Assembly: GCF_047675955.1 (NCBI RefSeq)
Contig: NW_027328114.1
Coordinates: forward strand, 62,001 to 126,000
DNA length: 64,000 nucleotides
Origin: Chlorocebus sabaeus
Lineage: Eukaryota > Chordata > Mammalia > Primates > Cercopithecidae
Reading direction: 5' to 3'
Shown here one piece after another: positions 21,915 through 35,457 of the stretch. Numbering within the stretch: position 1 is the stretch's first letter; every line of letters starts with the position of its first letter. The notes under the pieces were generated by a model. It was not told the origin of the DNA, did no database searches, and worked only from the letters and a program-made list of their open reading frames with translations. Made by a program: the position numbers and the translations under genes.

Positions 21915-24290
21915 AAAGAAGCTTTCTGAGAAACTTCTTTGAGTTCTCTTAAAATATCTTACAGAGTTACAGTTTTCCCCTCATGAAACCTTTCGCTGAG
22001 ACTGTTCTTGTGGGATTGGCAAAGTGATATTTGGAAGCCCACAGCGGGCTATGGTGAAAAAGGAAATCTCTTGCGTTAAAAACAGTAAAGAAGCTTTCTG
22101 AGAAACTGCTTTGTGTTCTGTTAATTCAACTCACAGTGTTACAGCTTTCCCCTCAAGAAGCCTTTCGCTAAGACTGTTCTGGTGGAATATTTAAAGTGAT
22201 ATTTGGAAGCCCATAGGGGGCTAGGGTGAAAAACGAAATATCTTCATTTACAAACTGGAAAGAAGCTTTCTGAGAAACTGCTTTGTGTTCTGTTAAATCA
22301 TCTTACAGAGTTACAGTTTCCCCTCATGAAGCCTTTCGCTAAGACTTTTCTTGTGGGATTTGCAAAGTGATATTTGGAAGTCCATAGATGTCTATGGTGA
22401 AAAAGGAAATATCTTCCGTTAGAAACTGGAAAGAAACGTTCTGAGAGACTGCTTTGTTTCCCGTTAATTGATCACACAGTGTTACAGCTTTCCCTTCAAG
22501 AAGCCTTTCGCAAAGACTGTTCTTGTAGAATTAGCAAAGTGATATTGTGAAGCAAATAGAGGGCTATGTTGAAAAAGGAACTGTCTTCCGTTAAAAACTG
22601 GAAAGAAGCTTTCTGAGAAACTGCTTTGTGTTCTGTTAATTCATCTCACAGAGTTATAGCTTTCACAGCAAGAAGCCTTTCGGTAAGACTGTTCTTGTGG
22701 AATTTGCAAACTGATATTTGGAAACCCGTAGAGGGTTATGGTGAAAAAGGAAATATCCTAAGATAGAAACTGAAAAGAAGCTTTCTGAGAAACTGCCTTG
22801 TGTTCTGTTAATTGATCTCACAGTTACAGCTTTCCCCTCAAGAAGCTTTTCGCTAAGGCTGTTCTTGTGGAATTTTCTAAATGATATTTGGAAGCCTATG
22901 GAGGGCTATGGTAAAGAAGGAAATATCTTCAGTTAAAAACTGGAAAGAAGCTTTCTGAGAAACTCCTTTGCGTTGTGTTTATTCATCTCTCAGAGTTGCA
23001 GCTTTGCCCTGGAGATGCCTTTCGCTAAGACTGCTCTTGTGAAATTTTCAAAGTGATATTTAGAAGCCCTTAGAGGGCTATGGAATAAGGAAATATCCTA
23101 TGATTAACACTGAAAAGAAGCTTTCTGAGAAACTGCTTTGTGTTCTGCTAAGTCATCTCACAGAGTTACAGCTTTCCCCTCAAGAGGCCTTTCGCTAAGA
23201 CTGTTCTTGTGGAATTTGCAAAGTGATATTTGGGAGCCCATAGTGGGCTACGGTGAAAAACGAAACAACTTCAGTTAAAAAGTGGAAAGAAGCTTTCTGA
23301 CAAAATGCTTTGTGTTCTATTAATTCATCTCACAGAATTTCGGCTCTCCCCTCAAGAAGTCTTTCCGTGAGACAGTTCTTGTGGAATTTACAAAGTGATA
23401 TTTGGAAGCCCATAGAAGGCTATGGTAAAAAGGGAAATATCTTCAGTTGAAAACTGGAAAGATGATTTCTGACAAACTGCTTTGTGTTCTGTTAATTCAT
23501 CTCACAGAATTCCAGCTTTCCCCTCAAGAAGTCTTTCGCTAAGACTGTTCTTGTGTAATTTGCAAAGTGATATTTGGAAGCCCATAAAGGGATATGGTGA
23601 AAAAGTAAATATCCTATGATAAAAACTGAAAAGAAGCTTTCTAAGAAACTGCTTTGTGTTCTATTAATTCATCTCACAGAGTTATAGCTTTCCCATCAAG
23701 AAGCCTTTCGGTAAGAATCTTCTTGTGACATTTGAAAAATGATATTTGGAAGCCCATAGAGGGCTATGGTGAAAAAGGAAATATCCTAAGATAAAAACTG
23801 AAAGAAGCTTTCTGAGAAACTGCATTGTGTTCTGTTAATTCATCTCAGAGAGTTACAGCTTTCTCCACAAGAAGACTTTCGCTAAGACTGTTCCTGCGGA
23901 ATATGCAAAGTGATATTTGGAAGCCCATAGAGGGCTATGGTGAAAAAGGAAATATCCTAAGATAGAAACTGAAAAGGAACTTTCTGAGAAACGGGTATGT
24001 GTTGTGTTAATTCATCTCACAGAGTTACAGCTTTCCCCTCAAGAAGCCTTTCGCTAAGACTGTTCTTGTGGAATTGGGAAAGTTATATTTCAAAGACCAT
24101 AGAGGGCTATGGTGAAAATGGAATTATTCTGAGATAAAAAACGAAAAGAAGCTTTCTGAGCAACTGCTTTGTGTTCTGTTAATTCATCTCACAGTGTTAC
24201 AAACTTCTCCTCAAGAAACCTTTAGCTAAGGCTGATCTTGTGGAATTTGAAAAGAGTTATTTGGAAGCCCATAGGGGGCTATGGTGAAAA
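21915..24290. repeat. Alpha-satellite array, monomeric, no gene
   Basis: About 14 common-type monomers without an obvious higher-order unit, including the beginning of the stretch where homology to block B becomes recognisable. Both the cttccgttaaaaactgg and cctaagataaaaactgaa variants are present. No gene or insertion is seen. Confidence 0.92.
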
Positions 24291-25887
24291 AGGAAGTATC
24301 TTCTGTTAAAAACTGGAAAGAAGTTTTTTGAGAAACTGCTTTGTGTTCTGTTAATTTATCTTACAGAGTTAAAGCTTTCCCCTCAAGAAACCTTTCTCTA
24401 AGGCTGTTCTTGTGTAATTTGCAAAGTGATATTTGGAATCCCATAGAGGGCTATGGTGATAAAGGAAATATCTTCAGTTAAAAACTGGAAAGAAGATTTC
24501 TGAAAAACTGCTTTGTGATCTGTTAATTCATCTCACAGAGTTACAGCTTTCCCCTCAAGACGCCTTTCGGGAAGACTGTTCTTGTGGAATTTGCAAACTG
24601 ATATTTGGACGCCCATAGTGGGCTCTGGTGAAAAAGGAAATATCCTCAGTTAAAAACTGGAAAGAAGCTTTCTGAGAAACTGCTTTGTGTTCTGTTAATT
24701 CACATCACGGAGTTACAGCTTTCCCCTCAAGAAGTCTTTCGTTATGACACTTCTTGTGGAATTTGCAATGTGATATTTGGAAGCCATTAGAGGGCTATAG
24801 TGAAAAAGGAAATATCCTCAGTTAAAAAGTTGAAAGAAGATTTCTGAGAAACTGCTTTGTGTTTTGTTAATTCATCTCACAGAGTTACAGCTTTCCGCTC
24901 AAGAAGCCTTTCGCTAAGACTGTTCCTCTGGAATATGCAAAGTGTTATTTTGGAGCCCATAGGGGGCTACGGTGAAAAGGAAATATCTTCAATTTAAAAC
25001 TGGAAAGAAGCTTTTTGAGAATCTGCTTTGTGTTCTTTAAATTCATCTCACAGAGTAACAGCTTTCCCCTCTAGAAGTCTTTTGTTAAGACTGTTCTTGT
25101 GGAATTTGCAAAGTGATATTGGGAAGCCCATAGAAGGCTATGGTGAAAAAGGAAAAATCTTCCGTTAAAACTCTGAAGAAGCATTCTGTGAAACTGCCGT
25201 GTGTTCTGATAATGCATCTCACCGAGTTACAGCTTTCCCCTCAAGAAGCCTTTCGCAAAGTCTGTTCTTGTGGGATTTTTCTAAGTGATATTTGGAAGCC
25301 CATAGAGGGCTTTGGGGAAAACGGAAATATCTTCGGCTGAAAACTGCAAAGAAGCTTTCTGAGAAACAGCTCTGTGTTCTGTTAATTCATTTCAGAGAGT
25401 TACAGCTTTCCGCTCCAGAAGCCTTTCGCTAAGACTGCTCTTTTGGAATTTGCAAAGTGATATTTGGAAGCCCTTAGAGGGCTATGGTGAAAAAGGAAAT
25501 ATCTTCCATTAAAAACTGGAAAGAAGACTTCTGAGATACTGCCGTGTGTTCTGTTAATACGTCTAACCGAGTTACAGAATTCCCCTCAAGAAGCCTTTCG
25601 CTAAGACTGTTCTTGTGGTATTTGCAATGTGATATTTGGATGCCCATATAGGGCTATGGTGAAAAAGGAAATATCTTCAGGTAAAAACTGGAAAGAAGCT
25701 TTCTGAGAAACTGCTTTGTGTTCTGTTAGTTCATCTCACAGTGTTACAGGATTCCCCTCCAGAAGACTTTCGCTATGACTGTTCTTGTGGAATTTGCAAA
25801 ATGATGTTTGGAAGCCCAAAGAGAGCTATGTGAAAAAGGAAACATCCTAAGATAAAAACGGAAAAGAAGCTTTCTGAGGAACTGCTT

Positions 25888-25890
25888 TGT

Positions 25891-25893
<3 letters not shown>
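25888..25893 (+). repeat. Target-site duplication, left side of Alu
   Basis: The sequence tgtgtt precedes the poly(T) run and is repeated as tgtgtt at 26,230-26,235 immediately after the Alu 5' end. The uninterrupted monomer in block B reads ctttgtgttctcttagttcg. Six bases is short for L1-driven insertion, but the left end cannot be told from the poly(T). Confidence 0.7.

Positions 25894-25947
<54 letters not shown>
25894..25947 (-). repeat. Poly(A) tail of the Alu (poly(T) on plus strand)
   Basis: An uninterrupted run of about 54 T on the plus strand. Alu tails shorten and collect interruptions with age, so a pure tail of this length points to a young insertion. Homopolymer length is error-prone in sequencing. 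Open frames made of poly-Lys or poly-Phe across it are artefacts. Confidence 0.93.
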
Positions 25948-25948
<1 letters not shown>

Positions 25949-26145
25949 AGACGGAGTCTCGCTCTGTCGCCCAGGCTGGAGTGCAGTGGCCGGATCTCAG
26001 CTCACTGCAAGCTCCATCTCCCAGGTTTACGCCATTCTCCTGCCTCAACCTCCCAAGTAGCTGGGACTATAGGCGCCTGCCACCTCGCCCGGCTAGTTTT
26101 TTGTATTTTTTAGTAGAGACGGGGTTTCATCGTGTTAGCCAGGAT

Positions 26146-26155
26146 GGTCTCGATC
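26146..26155 (-). promoter_or_regulatory. RNA polymerase III B box of the Alu left arm
   Basis: On the minus strand the sequence is GATCGAGACC, the AluY form of the pol III B box. The A-box region upstream reads tggctcaagcc (26,205-26,215), one base from the usual tggctcacgcc. Whether it is transcribed inside satellite chromatin cannot be told. Confidence 0.6.
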
Positions 26156-26229
26156 TCCTGACCTTGTGATCCGCCCGTCTCGGCCTCCCAAAGTGCTGGG
26201 ATTACAGGCTTGAGCCACCGCGCCCGGCC

Positions 26230-26235
26230 TGTGTT
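26230..26235 (+). repeat. Target-site duplication, right side of Alu
   Basis: The sequence tgtgtt directly follows ggcc at the Alu 5' end and the monomer then resumes with ctcttaattcg, completing the interrupted tgctttgtgttctcttaatt. Confidence 0.7.
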
Positions 26236-29200
26236 CTCTTAATTCGTATCCCAGAGTTACAAATTTTTCCTCAAGAAGCCATTCGCTAAGACTGTTCTTG
26301 TGCAATTTGCAAAGTGATATTTGGAAGTCCATAGAGGGCCATGATGAAAAAGGAAATATCTTCAGTTAAAAACTGGAAAGAAACTTTCTGAGAAACTGCT
26401 TTGTGTTCTGGTAATTCATCTCACAGACTTACAGCTTTCTTCTCAAGAAGCTTTTCGGTAAGTCTGTTTTGTGGAATTTGCAAAGTGATATTTGGAAGCC
26501 CATAGTGGGCTATGGAGAAAAAGGAAATATCTTCCGTTAAAAACTGGGAAGAAGATTTCTGAGACACTGCTTTGTGTTCTGTTAATTTATCTAACAGAGT
26601 TACAGCATTCCCCCAGACAAGTCATTCGCTAAGATTGTTTTTGTGGAATTTGCAAAGTGATATTTGAAAGCCCCTAGAGGGCTTCGGTGAAAAAGGAAAT
26701 ATCTTCAGTTAAAAACTGGATAGAAGATTTCTGAGAAACTGTTTTGTGTTCTGATAATTCATCTCACAGGATTACAGCTTTCCCTTCAAGAAGCCTTTCG
26801 ATAAGACTGTTCTTGTGGGATTTGCAAAGTGATATTTGGAAGCCCAAATATGGCTATGGTGAAAAAGGAAATTTCTTCATTTAAAAACTGGAAAGAAGCT
26901 TTCTGAGAAACTGTTTTGTGTTCTGTTAATTCAACTCACTGAGTTACAGTTTTCCCCTCCAGAAACCTTTCCCTAAGACTGTTCTTGTGGAATTTGCAAA
27001 GTGATATTCGAAAGCCCACAGAGGGCTATAGTGGAAAACAAAATATCTTCCGTTAAAAACTGGAAAGAAGCTTTCTGAGAAACTGCCGTGTGTTCTATTA
27101 ATACATCTCACACAGATCCAGCTTTGCTCTCAAGAAGACCTTTGCTACGACTGTTCTTGAGGAATTTGCAAAGTGATATTTGGAAGCCCATAGAGGGATA
27201 TGTTGAAAAAGGAAATATCTTTCGTTAAAAACTGAAAAGAAGCTTTCTTAAAAACTGCTATGTGTTCTGTTAATTCATCTCAATGAGTTACAACTTTTCC
27301 CTCAAGAAGCCTTCAGCTATGTCTCCTCTTGTGTAATTTGCAAAATGATATTTGGAAGCCCATAGAGGTCTACTGTGAAAATGGAAATATCCTCAGATAA
27401 AAACCGAGAAGAAGCTTTCTGACAAACTGATTTGTGTTCTGTTAATTCATATGACAGAGTTACAGATTTTCCCTAAGGAAGCCTTTCGCTAAGACTGTTC
27501 CTGTGGAATTTGCAAAGTGATATCTGGAAGCCCATAGAGGGCTATGGTGAAAAAGGAAATATCCTATGTTAAAAACTGAAAAGAAGCTTTCTGAAAAACT
27601 GCTTTGTGTTCTGTTAATTCAACTCACAGAGTTACAGCTTTCCCCTCAAGAAACCTTTCGCTAAGACTCTTCTTTTGGAATTTGTAAAGTGATATTTGGA
27701 AGCCCATAGAAGGCTAAGCTGAAAAAGGAAATATCTTCCGTTAAAAACTGGAAAGAAGATTTCTGAGAAACTGCTTTGTGTTCTGTTAATGCATCTCACA
27801 GAGTTACAGCTCTCCCATCCAGAAACCTTTCGCTAACACTGTTCTTGTGGAATTTCCAAAGTCATATTTGGAAGCAAAGAGAGAGCTATGGTGAAAAAGG
27901 AAATATCCTAAGATAAAAACTGAAAAGAAGTTTTCTGAGAAACTGCTTTGTGTTCTGTTAATTCATCTCACAGATGTACAGCTTTCCCCTCCAGAAGCCT
28001 TTCGCTAAGACTGTTCTTGTGGAATTTGCAAAGTGATATTTGGAAGCCCAGAGAGGGCTATGGTGAAAAAGGAAATATCTTCAGTTAAAAACTGGAAAGA
28101 AGGTTTCTGAGAAACTGCCGTGTGTTTTGTTAATACATCTCACCGAGTTACAGCTTTCCCCTCAAGAAGCCTTTCTGTAAGACTGTTCTTGTGGAATTTG
28201 GAAAGTGAAATTTGGAAGCCCATTGAGGGCTATGATGAAAAAGGAAATTTCTTCCGTTAAAAACCGAAAAGAAGCTTTCTGAGAAACTGCTTTGTGTTTT
28301 GTTAGTTCATCTCACAGAATTACAGCGTTGCTCTCCAGCAGCCTTTTGCTAAGACTGTTCTTGTGGAATTTGCAAAGTGATCTTAGAAGCCCGTAGAGGG
28401 CTATGGTGAAAAAGGAAATATCTTCCATTAAAAACAGGAAAGAAGCTTTCTGAGACACTTCTTTGTGTTCTGTTAATTCCTCTCACAGACTACAGCTTTC
28501 ACCTCAAGAAGCCTTTCCTTAAGACTGTTCTTCTGGAATTTTCAAAGTGATATTTGGAAGCTCCTAGAAGGCTATGGTGAAAAAGGAAATATCCTAAGAT
28601 AAAAGCTGAAAAGATGCTTTCTGAAAAACTGCATTGTGTTTTCTTAATTGATCTCATGGAGTTATAGATTTCCCCTCCAGAAGCCTTTCGCTAAGATTGT
28701 TCTTGTGGAATTTGCAACGTGATATTTGGAAGCCCGCAGAGTGCTATGGTGAAAAAGGAAATATCTTCCGTTAAAAACTGGAAAGAAGACTTCTGAGAAA
28801 CTCCTTTGTGTTCTGCTAATACATCTCACAAAGTTACAGCTTTCCCCTCAAGAAGCCGATCACTAAGACTGTTCTTGTAGAATTTGCAACGTGATATTTG
28901 GAAGCCCGCAGAGGGCTATGGTGAAAAAGGAACTATCTTCTCTTAAAAACTGGAAATAAGCTTTCTGAGAAACCGCCATGTGTTCTCTTAAGGCACCTCA
29001 CCGAGTTACAGCTTTCCCCGCAAGAAGACATTCGCTAGGACTGTTCTTGTGGGATTTGCAAAGTAATATTTGGAAGTCCATAGAGGGCTATGGTGAGAAA
29101 GGAAATTTCTTCCGTTAAAAACTGGAAAGAAAATTTCTGAGAAATTGCCATTTGTTCTGTTAATTCATCTCACAGAGTTACAGCTTCACCTCCAGAAGCC

Positions 29201-29488
29201 TTTCGCTAAGACTGTTCTTGTGGAATTTGCAAAGTCATATTTGGAAGCCAATAGAAGTCTATTTTGAAAAAGGAATTATCCTAAGATAGAAACTGAAAAT
29301 AAGTTTCTGAGAAACTGCTTTGTGTTCTGTCAATTCAACTCACAGAGTTACAGCTTTCCCCTCAAGAAGCCTTTTGCTGAGGCTGTTGTTGTGAAATTTT
29401 CAAAGTGATATTTGGAAGCCCCTAGAGGGCTATGGTGAAAAAGGAAATATCTTCCGTTAAAAACTGGAAAGAATCTTTCTGAGAATCT

Positions 29489-30005
29489 GCCGTGTGTTAT
29501 GTTAATACATCTCACCGAGTTACAGCTTTCCCCACAAGAAGCCTTTCGCTAAGACTGTTCCTGTGGGATTTGCAAAGTGATATTTGGAAGCCCATAGAGG
29601 GCTACGGTGAAAATGGAATTATCTTCAGTTAACGACTGGAAAGAAGCTTCTGAGAAACTGCTTTGTGTTCTGTTAATTCATTTCACAGAGTTACAGCTTT
29701 CCCTCAAGAAGCCTTTCACTAAGACTCTTCTTGTGGAATTTGCAAAGTGATCTTTGGAAGCCCATAGAGGGCTATGGTGAAAAAGGAAATAACTTCCGTT
29801 AAAAACTGTAAAGAAGTTTTATGAGTATCTGCCGTGTGTTATGTTAATACATCTCACCGAGTTACAGCTTTACCCACAAGAAGCCTTTCGCTAAGTCTGT
29901 TCCTGTGGTATTTGCAAAGTGATATTTGGAAGCCTATAGAGGGCTACGGTGAAAATGGAAATATCTTCAGTTAACAACAGGAAAGAAGCTTCTGAGAAAC
30001 TGCTT
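29489..30005. repeat. Two-monomer (342-bp) local repeat
   Basis: Monomers at 29,489 and 29,831 share ctgccgtgtgttatg, catctcaccgagttac, cacaagaagcctttcgct, ctacggtgaaaatgg and the shortened gaaagaagcttctgag. They are two monomers apart and several bases different, so this is a local dimer duplication rather than an extended dimer array. Confidence 0.75.
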
Positions 30006-33000
30006 TGTGTTCTGTTAATTCATCTCCAAGAGTTACAGCTTTCCCCTCAAGAAGCCTTTCGGTACGACGGCTCTTGTGGAATTTGCAGAGTGATATTTGG
30101 AAGCCCACAGAGGGCTATGGTGAAAAAGGAAATAGACTAAGATAAAAACTGAAAACAAGCTTTTTGAGAAGCTGCTTTGTGTTCTGTTAATTCATCTCAC
30201 AGTGTTCCAGCTTTCCCCTAAAGAAGCCTTTCGCCAAGACTGTTCTTGTGGAATTTTCAAAGAGATATTTGGAAGCCCTTAGAGGGCTATGGTAAAAAAG
30301 GATATACCTTCCGTTAAAAACTGGAAAGAAGCTTTCTGAGAAACTGCTTAGTGTTCTGTTAATTCATCTCACCGAGTTACAGTTCTCCCTTCAAGAAGCC
30401 TTTCGCTAAGACTGTTCTTGTGGAATTGGCAAAGTGATATTTCGAAGACCTTAGAGGGCTATGGTGAAAAAGGAAATATCTTCTGTTAAAAACTGGAAAG
30501 ACGCTTTCTGAGAAACTGCTTTGTGTTCTGTTAATTCATCTCACAGAGTTATAGCTTTCCCCTCAAAAAGCCTTTCGCTAAGGCTGTTGTTGTGGAATTT
30601 GCAAAGTGATATTTGGAATCCCAATGAGGGCTATGGTGAAAATGGAAATATCCTAAGATAAAAACCGAAAAGAACCTTTCTGAGAAACTGCTTTCTGTTC
30701 TGGTAGTTCATCTCACAGAGTTACAGCATTCTGCTCAAGGAGCCATTCACTAAGACTGTTCTTGTGGAATTTGACAAGTGACATTTGGAAGCCCTTAGAG
30801 GGCTATGGTGAAAAAGTAAATATCCTAAGATAAAAACCGAAAAGAAACTTTCTGAGAAACTGCTTTGTTTTCTGTTAATTCAACTCACACAGTTACAGCT
30901 TTACCCTCAAGAAGCCTTTCGCTAAGGCTGCTGTTGTGGTATTTGCAAAGTGATATTTGGAAGCCCATAGAGGGCTACGGTGAAAAAGGAAATATCTTCA
31001 GTTAAAAACTGAAAAGAAGCTTTCTGAGAAACTGCTGTGTGTTCTGTCAATTCATCTCAAAGAATTAGAGCTTTCCCCTGAAAACGCCTTCCGCTAAGAC
31101 TGTTTTTGTGGAATTTGCAAAGTGATAATTGCAAGCCCATAGATGGCTATGGTGAAAAAGGAAATATCCTAAGATAAAAACCGAGAAGAAGCTTCCTCAG
31201 AAACTGCTTTGTGTTCTTTTAGTTAATCTCACGGTGTTACCGCTTTCCCCTCAAGAAGCCATTCAGTAAGACTGTTCTTGTGAAATTTTCAAAGTGATAT
31301 TTGGAAGCCCATAGTGGGCTATGGTGAAAAAGGAAATATCCTCCCTTAAAAACTAGAAAGAATCACTCTGAGAAACTGCCGCGTGTTCTGTTAATATATC
31401 TCACCGAGTTACAGCATTCTCCACAAGAAGCCTTTCGCTAAGACTGTTTCTGTGGGATTTGCATAGTGATATTTGGAAGCCCATAGAGGGCTATGGTGAA
31501 AAAGGAAATATCCTAAGGAAAAAACTGGAAAGAAGATTTCTGAGAAACTGCTTTGTGTTCTGTTAATTCATCTCACTGATTTACAGCTTTCCCCTCAAGA
31601 AGCCGTTCACTAAGACTGTTCTTGTGGAAGTTGCAAAGTGATCTTTGGAATCCCATAGAGGAATAGGGTGAAAAAGGAAATATCTTCCGTTAAAAACTGG
31701 AAAGCAGCTTTCTGAGAAACTGCTTTGTGGTCTGTTAATTGATCTCGCAGAGCTACAGCTTTCCCCTCAAGAAGACTTTCGCTTAGACTGTTCTTGTGGA
31801 ATTTGCAAAGTGACATTTGTAAGCCCATACAGGGCTATGCTGACAAAGGAAATATCCTAAGATAAAAACTGAAAAGAAGCTTTCTGAGAAACTGCTTTGT
31901 GTTCTGTTAATTCATCTAACAGAGTTACAGCTTTCCCCTCAAGAAGCCTTCCGCTAAGACTGTTCTTGTGGAATTTCCAAAGTAATAATTGGAAGCCTAT
32001 AGAGGGCTATGGTGAAAATGGAAATATCCTAAGATAAAAACCGAAAAGAAGCTTTCTGAGAAACTGCTTTGTGTTCTGTTAGTTCATCTCCCAGAGTTAC
32101 AGCTTTCCCCTCAAGAAGCCGTTCACTAGACAGTTCTTGTGAAACTTGCAAAGTGATTTTTGGAAGCCCATAGAGGGCTATGGTGAAAAAGGAAATATCT
32201 TCCTTTAAAAACTGGAAAGAAGCTTTCTGGAAACTGTTTTGTGTTCTGTTAATTCATCTCACAGAGTTACAGATTTCTCCTCAAGAAAACTTTCGCTAAA
32301 ACTGTTCTTGTGGAATTTGCAAAGTGATATTAGGAAACATATAGAGGTCAATTGTGAAAAAGGAAATATTTTCCGTTAAAAAATGAAAACAAGATTTCTG
32401 AAAAACTGCCTTGGGTTCTTTTAATTCATCTCACAGAGTAACACCTTTCCCCTCAATAAGCCTTTCCCTAAGACTTTTCTTGTGGAATTTGCAAAGTGAT
32501 ATTTGTAAGCCCATAGAGGGCTATGGTGAAAAAGGAAATATCCTAAGATAAAAACTGAAAAGAAGTTTTCTGAGAAACTGCTTAGTGTTCTGTTAATTCA
32601 TCTCACAGAGTTACAGCTTTCCCCTCAAGAAGACGTTCACTAAGACTGTTCTTGTGGAATTTGGAAATTGATAATTGGAAGCCCATAGGGGGCTATGGGG
32701 AAAAAGAAAATATTCTGAGATAATAAATGAAAAGAAGCTTTCTGAGAAACTGCTTTTTATTCTGTTATTTCTTTTCACAAGGTTACAGCTTTCACCTCAA
32801 GAAGCCTTTCGCTAAGACTGTTCTTGTGGAATTTGCAAAGTGATATTTGGAAGCCCATAGAGGGCTATGGTGAAAAAGGAATTATCTTACGTTAAAAACT
32901 GGAAAGAAGCTTTCTGGAAACTGTTTTGTGTTCTGTTAATTCATCACACAGAGTTACAGCTTTCTTCTCAAGAAGCCTTTCGCTAAGACTCTTCTTGTGG

Positions 33001-35457
33001 AATTTACAAAGTGAAATTTGGAAGCCCATAGAGGGCTAAGGTGAAAAAGGAAATATTTTCCGTTAAAAAATGAAAAGAAGATTTCTGAGAAACTGCTTTG
33101 GGTTATTTTAATTCATCTCACAGAGTTACACTTTTCCCGTCAAAAAGCCTTTCCCTCAGACTGTTATTGTGGAATTTGAAAAGTGATATTTGGAATCCCA
33201 TAGAGGGCTATGGTGAAACAGGAAATATCCTCCGTAAAAACTGGAAAGAATCTTTCGGAGAAACTGTTTTGTGTTCTGTTAATTCATCTCACAGAGTTAC
33301 AGCTTTCCTCTCAAGAAGTCTTTCATAAACGCTGTTCTTGTTAAATTTGCAAAGTGATATTTGGAAGCCCATAGAGGGCTATGGTGAAATAGGAAATATC
33401 TTCAGTTAAAAACTGAAAAGAAGCTTTCTGAGAAACTGCTTTTTGTTCTGTTAATTCATCTCAGAGAGTTACAGCTTTCTCCTCAAGAAGCCTTTCGCTA
33501 GGACTGGTCTTGTGGAATTTGCAAAGTGATATTTGGAAGCCCATAGAGTGCTATGGTGAAAAAGGAAATATCTTCAGTTAAAAACTGGAAAGAAGATTTC
33601 TGAGAAACTTTTTTGTGTTCTCTTCTTTCATCTCACAGAGTTTCAGCTTTCTCCGCAAGAAGCCTTCCGCTAAGACTGTTCTTGTGGAATTTGCAAAGTG
33701 ATATTTGAAAGCCTAAAGAGGTCTATGGTGAAAAAGGAAATATCTTCAGTTAAAAACTGGAAAGAAGTTTTCTGAGAAAATGCTTTGTGTTCTGTTAATT
33801 CATCTCACAGAGTTACAGCTTTCCCCTCAAGAAGCCTTTCACTAAGACTGGTCTTGTGGAATTTGCAAAGTGATATTTGGAAGCCCTTAGAGTGCTAGGG
33901 TGAAAAAGGAAATATCTTCCGATATAAACTGGAAAGAAGCTTTATGAGAAACTGCCTTGTTTTCTATTAATTCATCTCACAGAGTTACAGTTTTCCCTTC
34001 CAGAAGCCTTTCCCTAAGACTGTTTTGTGGAATTTGCAAAGTGATATTTGGAAGCCCATAGAGGGCTATGGTGAAAAAGGAAATATCCTCCGTTAAAAAC
34101 TGGAAAGAAGCTTTCTGAGAAACTGCTTTGTGTTCTGTCAATTCATCTCACAGAGTTACATCTTTCTCCTCAAGAATCCTTTCCCAAGGACAGTTCTTCT
34201 GGAACTGGCAAAGTGATATTTGGAAACGCATAGAAGGCGACGGTGAAAAAGGAAATATCCTAAGATAAAAATGGAAAAGAAGCTTTCTGAGAATCTGCTT
34301 TGTGTTCTTTTAATTCATTTCACAGAGTTACAGCTTTCCCCTCAAGATGCCTTTCGCTGAGACTGTTCTTGTGGAATTTGCAAGGTGATATTTGGAATCC
34401 CAAAGAGGGCTATGGTTAAAAACGAAATATCCAAAGATAAAAACTAAAAAGAAGCTTTCTGAGGAACTGCTTTCTGTTCTGCTAATTCATCTCAGAGATT
34501 TACAGTTTTCCGTTCAAGAAGCCTTTCGCAAAGACTGTTCTTTTGGAATTGGAAAAGTGATATTTGGAAGGCCATAGAGAGCTATGGTGCATATGGAAAT
34601 ATCCTAAGATAAAAACCGAAAAGAAGCTTTCTGAGAAACTGCTTTGTGTTCTGTTAATTCATCTCAGAGAGTTACAGCTTTCTCCTCAAGAAGCCCTTCG
34701 CTAAGACTGTTCTTGTGAAATTTGCAAACTGATATATGGAAGCCCATAGAAGGCTCTGGTAATAAAGAAAATAACTTCGGTTAAAAACTGGAAAGACGCT
34801 TTCTGAGAAACTACTTTTTGTTCTGTTAATTCATCTCACACTGTTACAGCTTTCCCTTCAAGAAGCCTTCCCCTAAGAGTATTCTTGTGGAATTTGCAAA
34901 GTGATATTTGGAGGAACTTAGAGAGCTATGGTGAAAAAGAAAATATCGTAACATAAAAACCGAAAAGATGGTTTATGAAAAACTGCACTTGTTCTCTTAA
35001 TTCATCTCACAGAGTTACAGCTTTCCCCTCAAGAAGCCGTTCACTAAGACTGTTCTTGTGGAATTTGCAAAGTGATATTCGGAAGCCCATAGAGGGATAC
35101 GGTGAAAAAGGAAATTTCTTCTGTTAAAAACTGGAAACAAGCTTTCAGATAACCTGTTTTGTGTTCTGTTAATTCAACTCATAGAGTTACAGCTTTCCCC
35201 TAAAAAGCCTGTCTCAAGGAGCCCTTCGCTAAGGTTGTTCTTGTGAAATTTGCAAAGTGATATTTGGAAGCCCATAGAGGGATATGGTGAAAAAGGAAAT
35301 ATCTTCCAATATAAACTGGAAAGAAGCTTTCTGAGAAACTGCTTTGTGTTCTATTAATTCATTGCACAGAGCTACAGCTTTCCCCTCAAGAAGCCTTTCC
35401 CTAAGACTGTTCTTGTGGAATTTGCAATGTGATATGTGGAAGCCCATAGAGGGCTAT

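Larger units (their letters stand above)
25894..26229 (-). mobile_element. Full-length AluY (Old World monkey AluYR-like) SINE, minus strand
   Basis: A 282-bp body (25,948-26,229) begins on the minus strand with ggccgggcgcggtggctcaa, has the two-arm Alu structure with a middle A-rich linker (actaaaaaatac), and ends in a tail of about 54 A (T on the plus strand). It shows diagnostic-looking differences from the human AluY consensus: ctcaagcctg for ctcacgcctg, gatcacaaggtc, actagccgggcgaggtgg, and gagatccggccactgc. I recall these as features of the macaque/baboon AluYR group. The body is nearly free of decay and the tail is very long, both signs of a recent insertion. It lies within a satellite monomer of block A, and block B shows the empty site. 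Confidence 0.95.
24290..27410. repeat. Alpha-satellite block A, paralogue of block B (49,850-52,620), holding the Alu
   Basis: Private variants occur in the same order here and in block B: ttaatttatcttacagag with gtgtaatttgcaaag (24,350; 49,900); ttcagagagttacagctttc with tgctcttttggaatttgc (25,390; 50,425); gtaagtctgttttgtgga (26,458; 51,318); and gaggtctactgtgaaaatgg (27,365; 52,570). The offset is 25,034 bp before the Alu and 24,862 bp after it, which the 342-bp Alu plus duplication explains if block B has one more monomer between these points. The blocks differ by several per cent, so the duplication is older than the 7.56-kb one. Confidence 0.85.

Noticed and set aside
1..25887. Regular repeats resembling a CRISPR array or a bacterial repeat region
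   Set aside because: The 171-bp unit has no repeat/spacer division, matches primate alpha satellite, and is accompanied by primate Alu and L1.
25773..26169. Poly-Lys and poly-Phe open frames across the Alu
   Set aside because: Products of the 54-base homopolymer and Alu sequence.
24290..31400. True dimeric higher-order array (two-monomer period)
   Set aside because: A 342-bp offset links only some neighbours (29,489/29,831; 25,193/25,542). Other intervals are of three, five and nine monomers.
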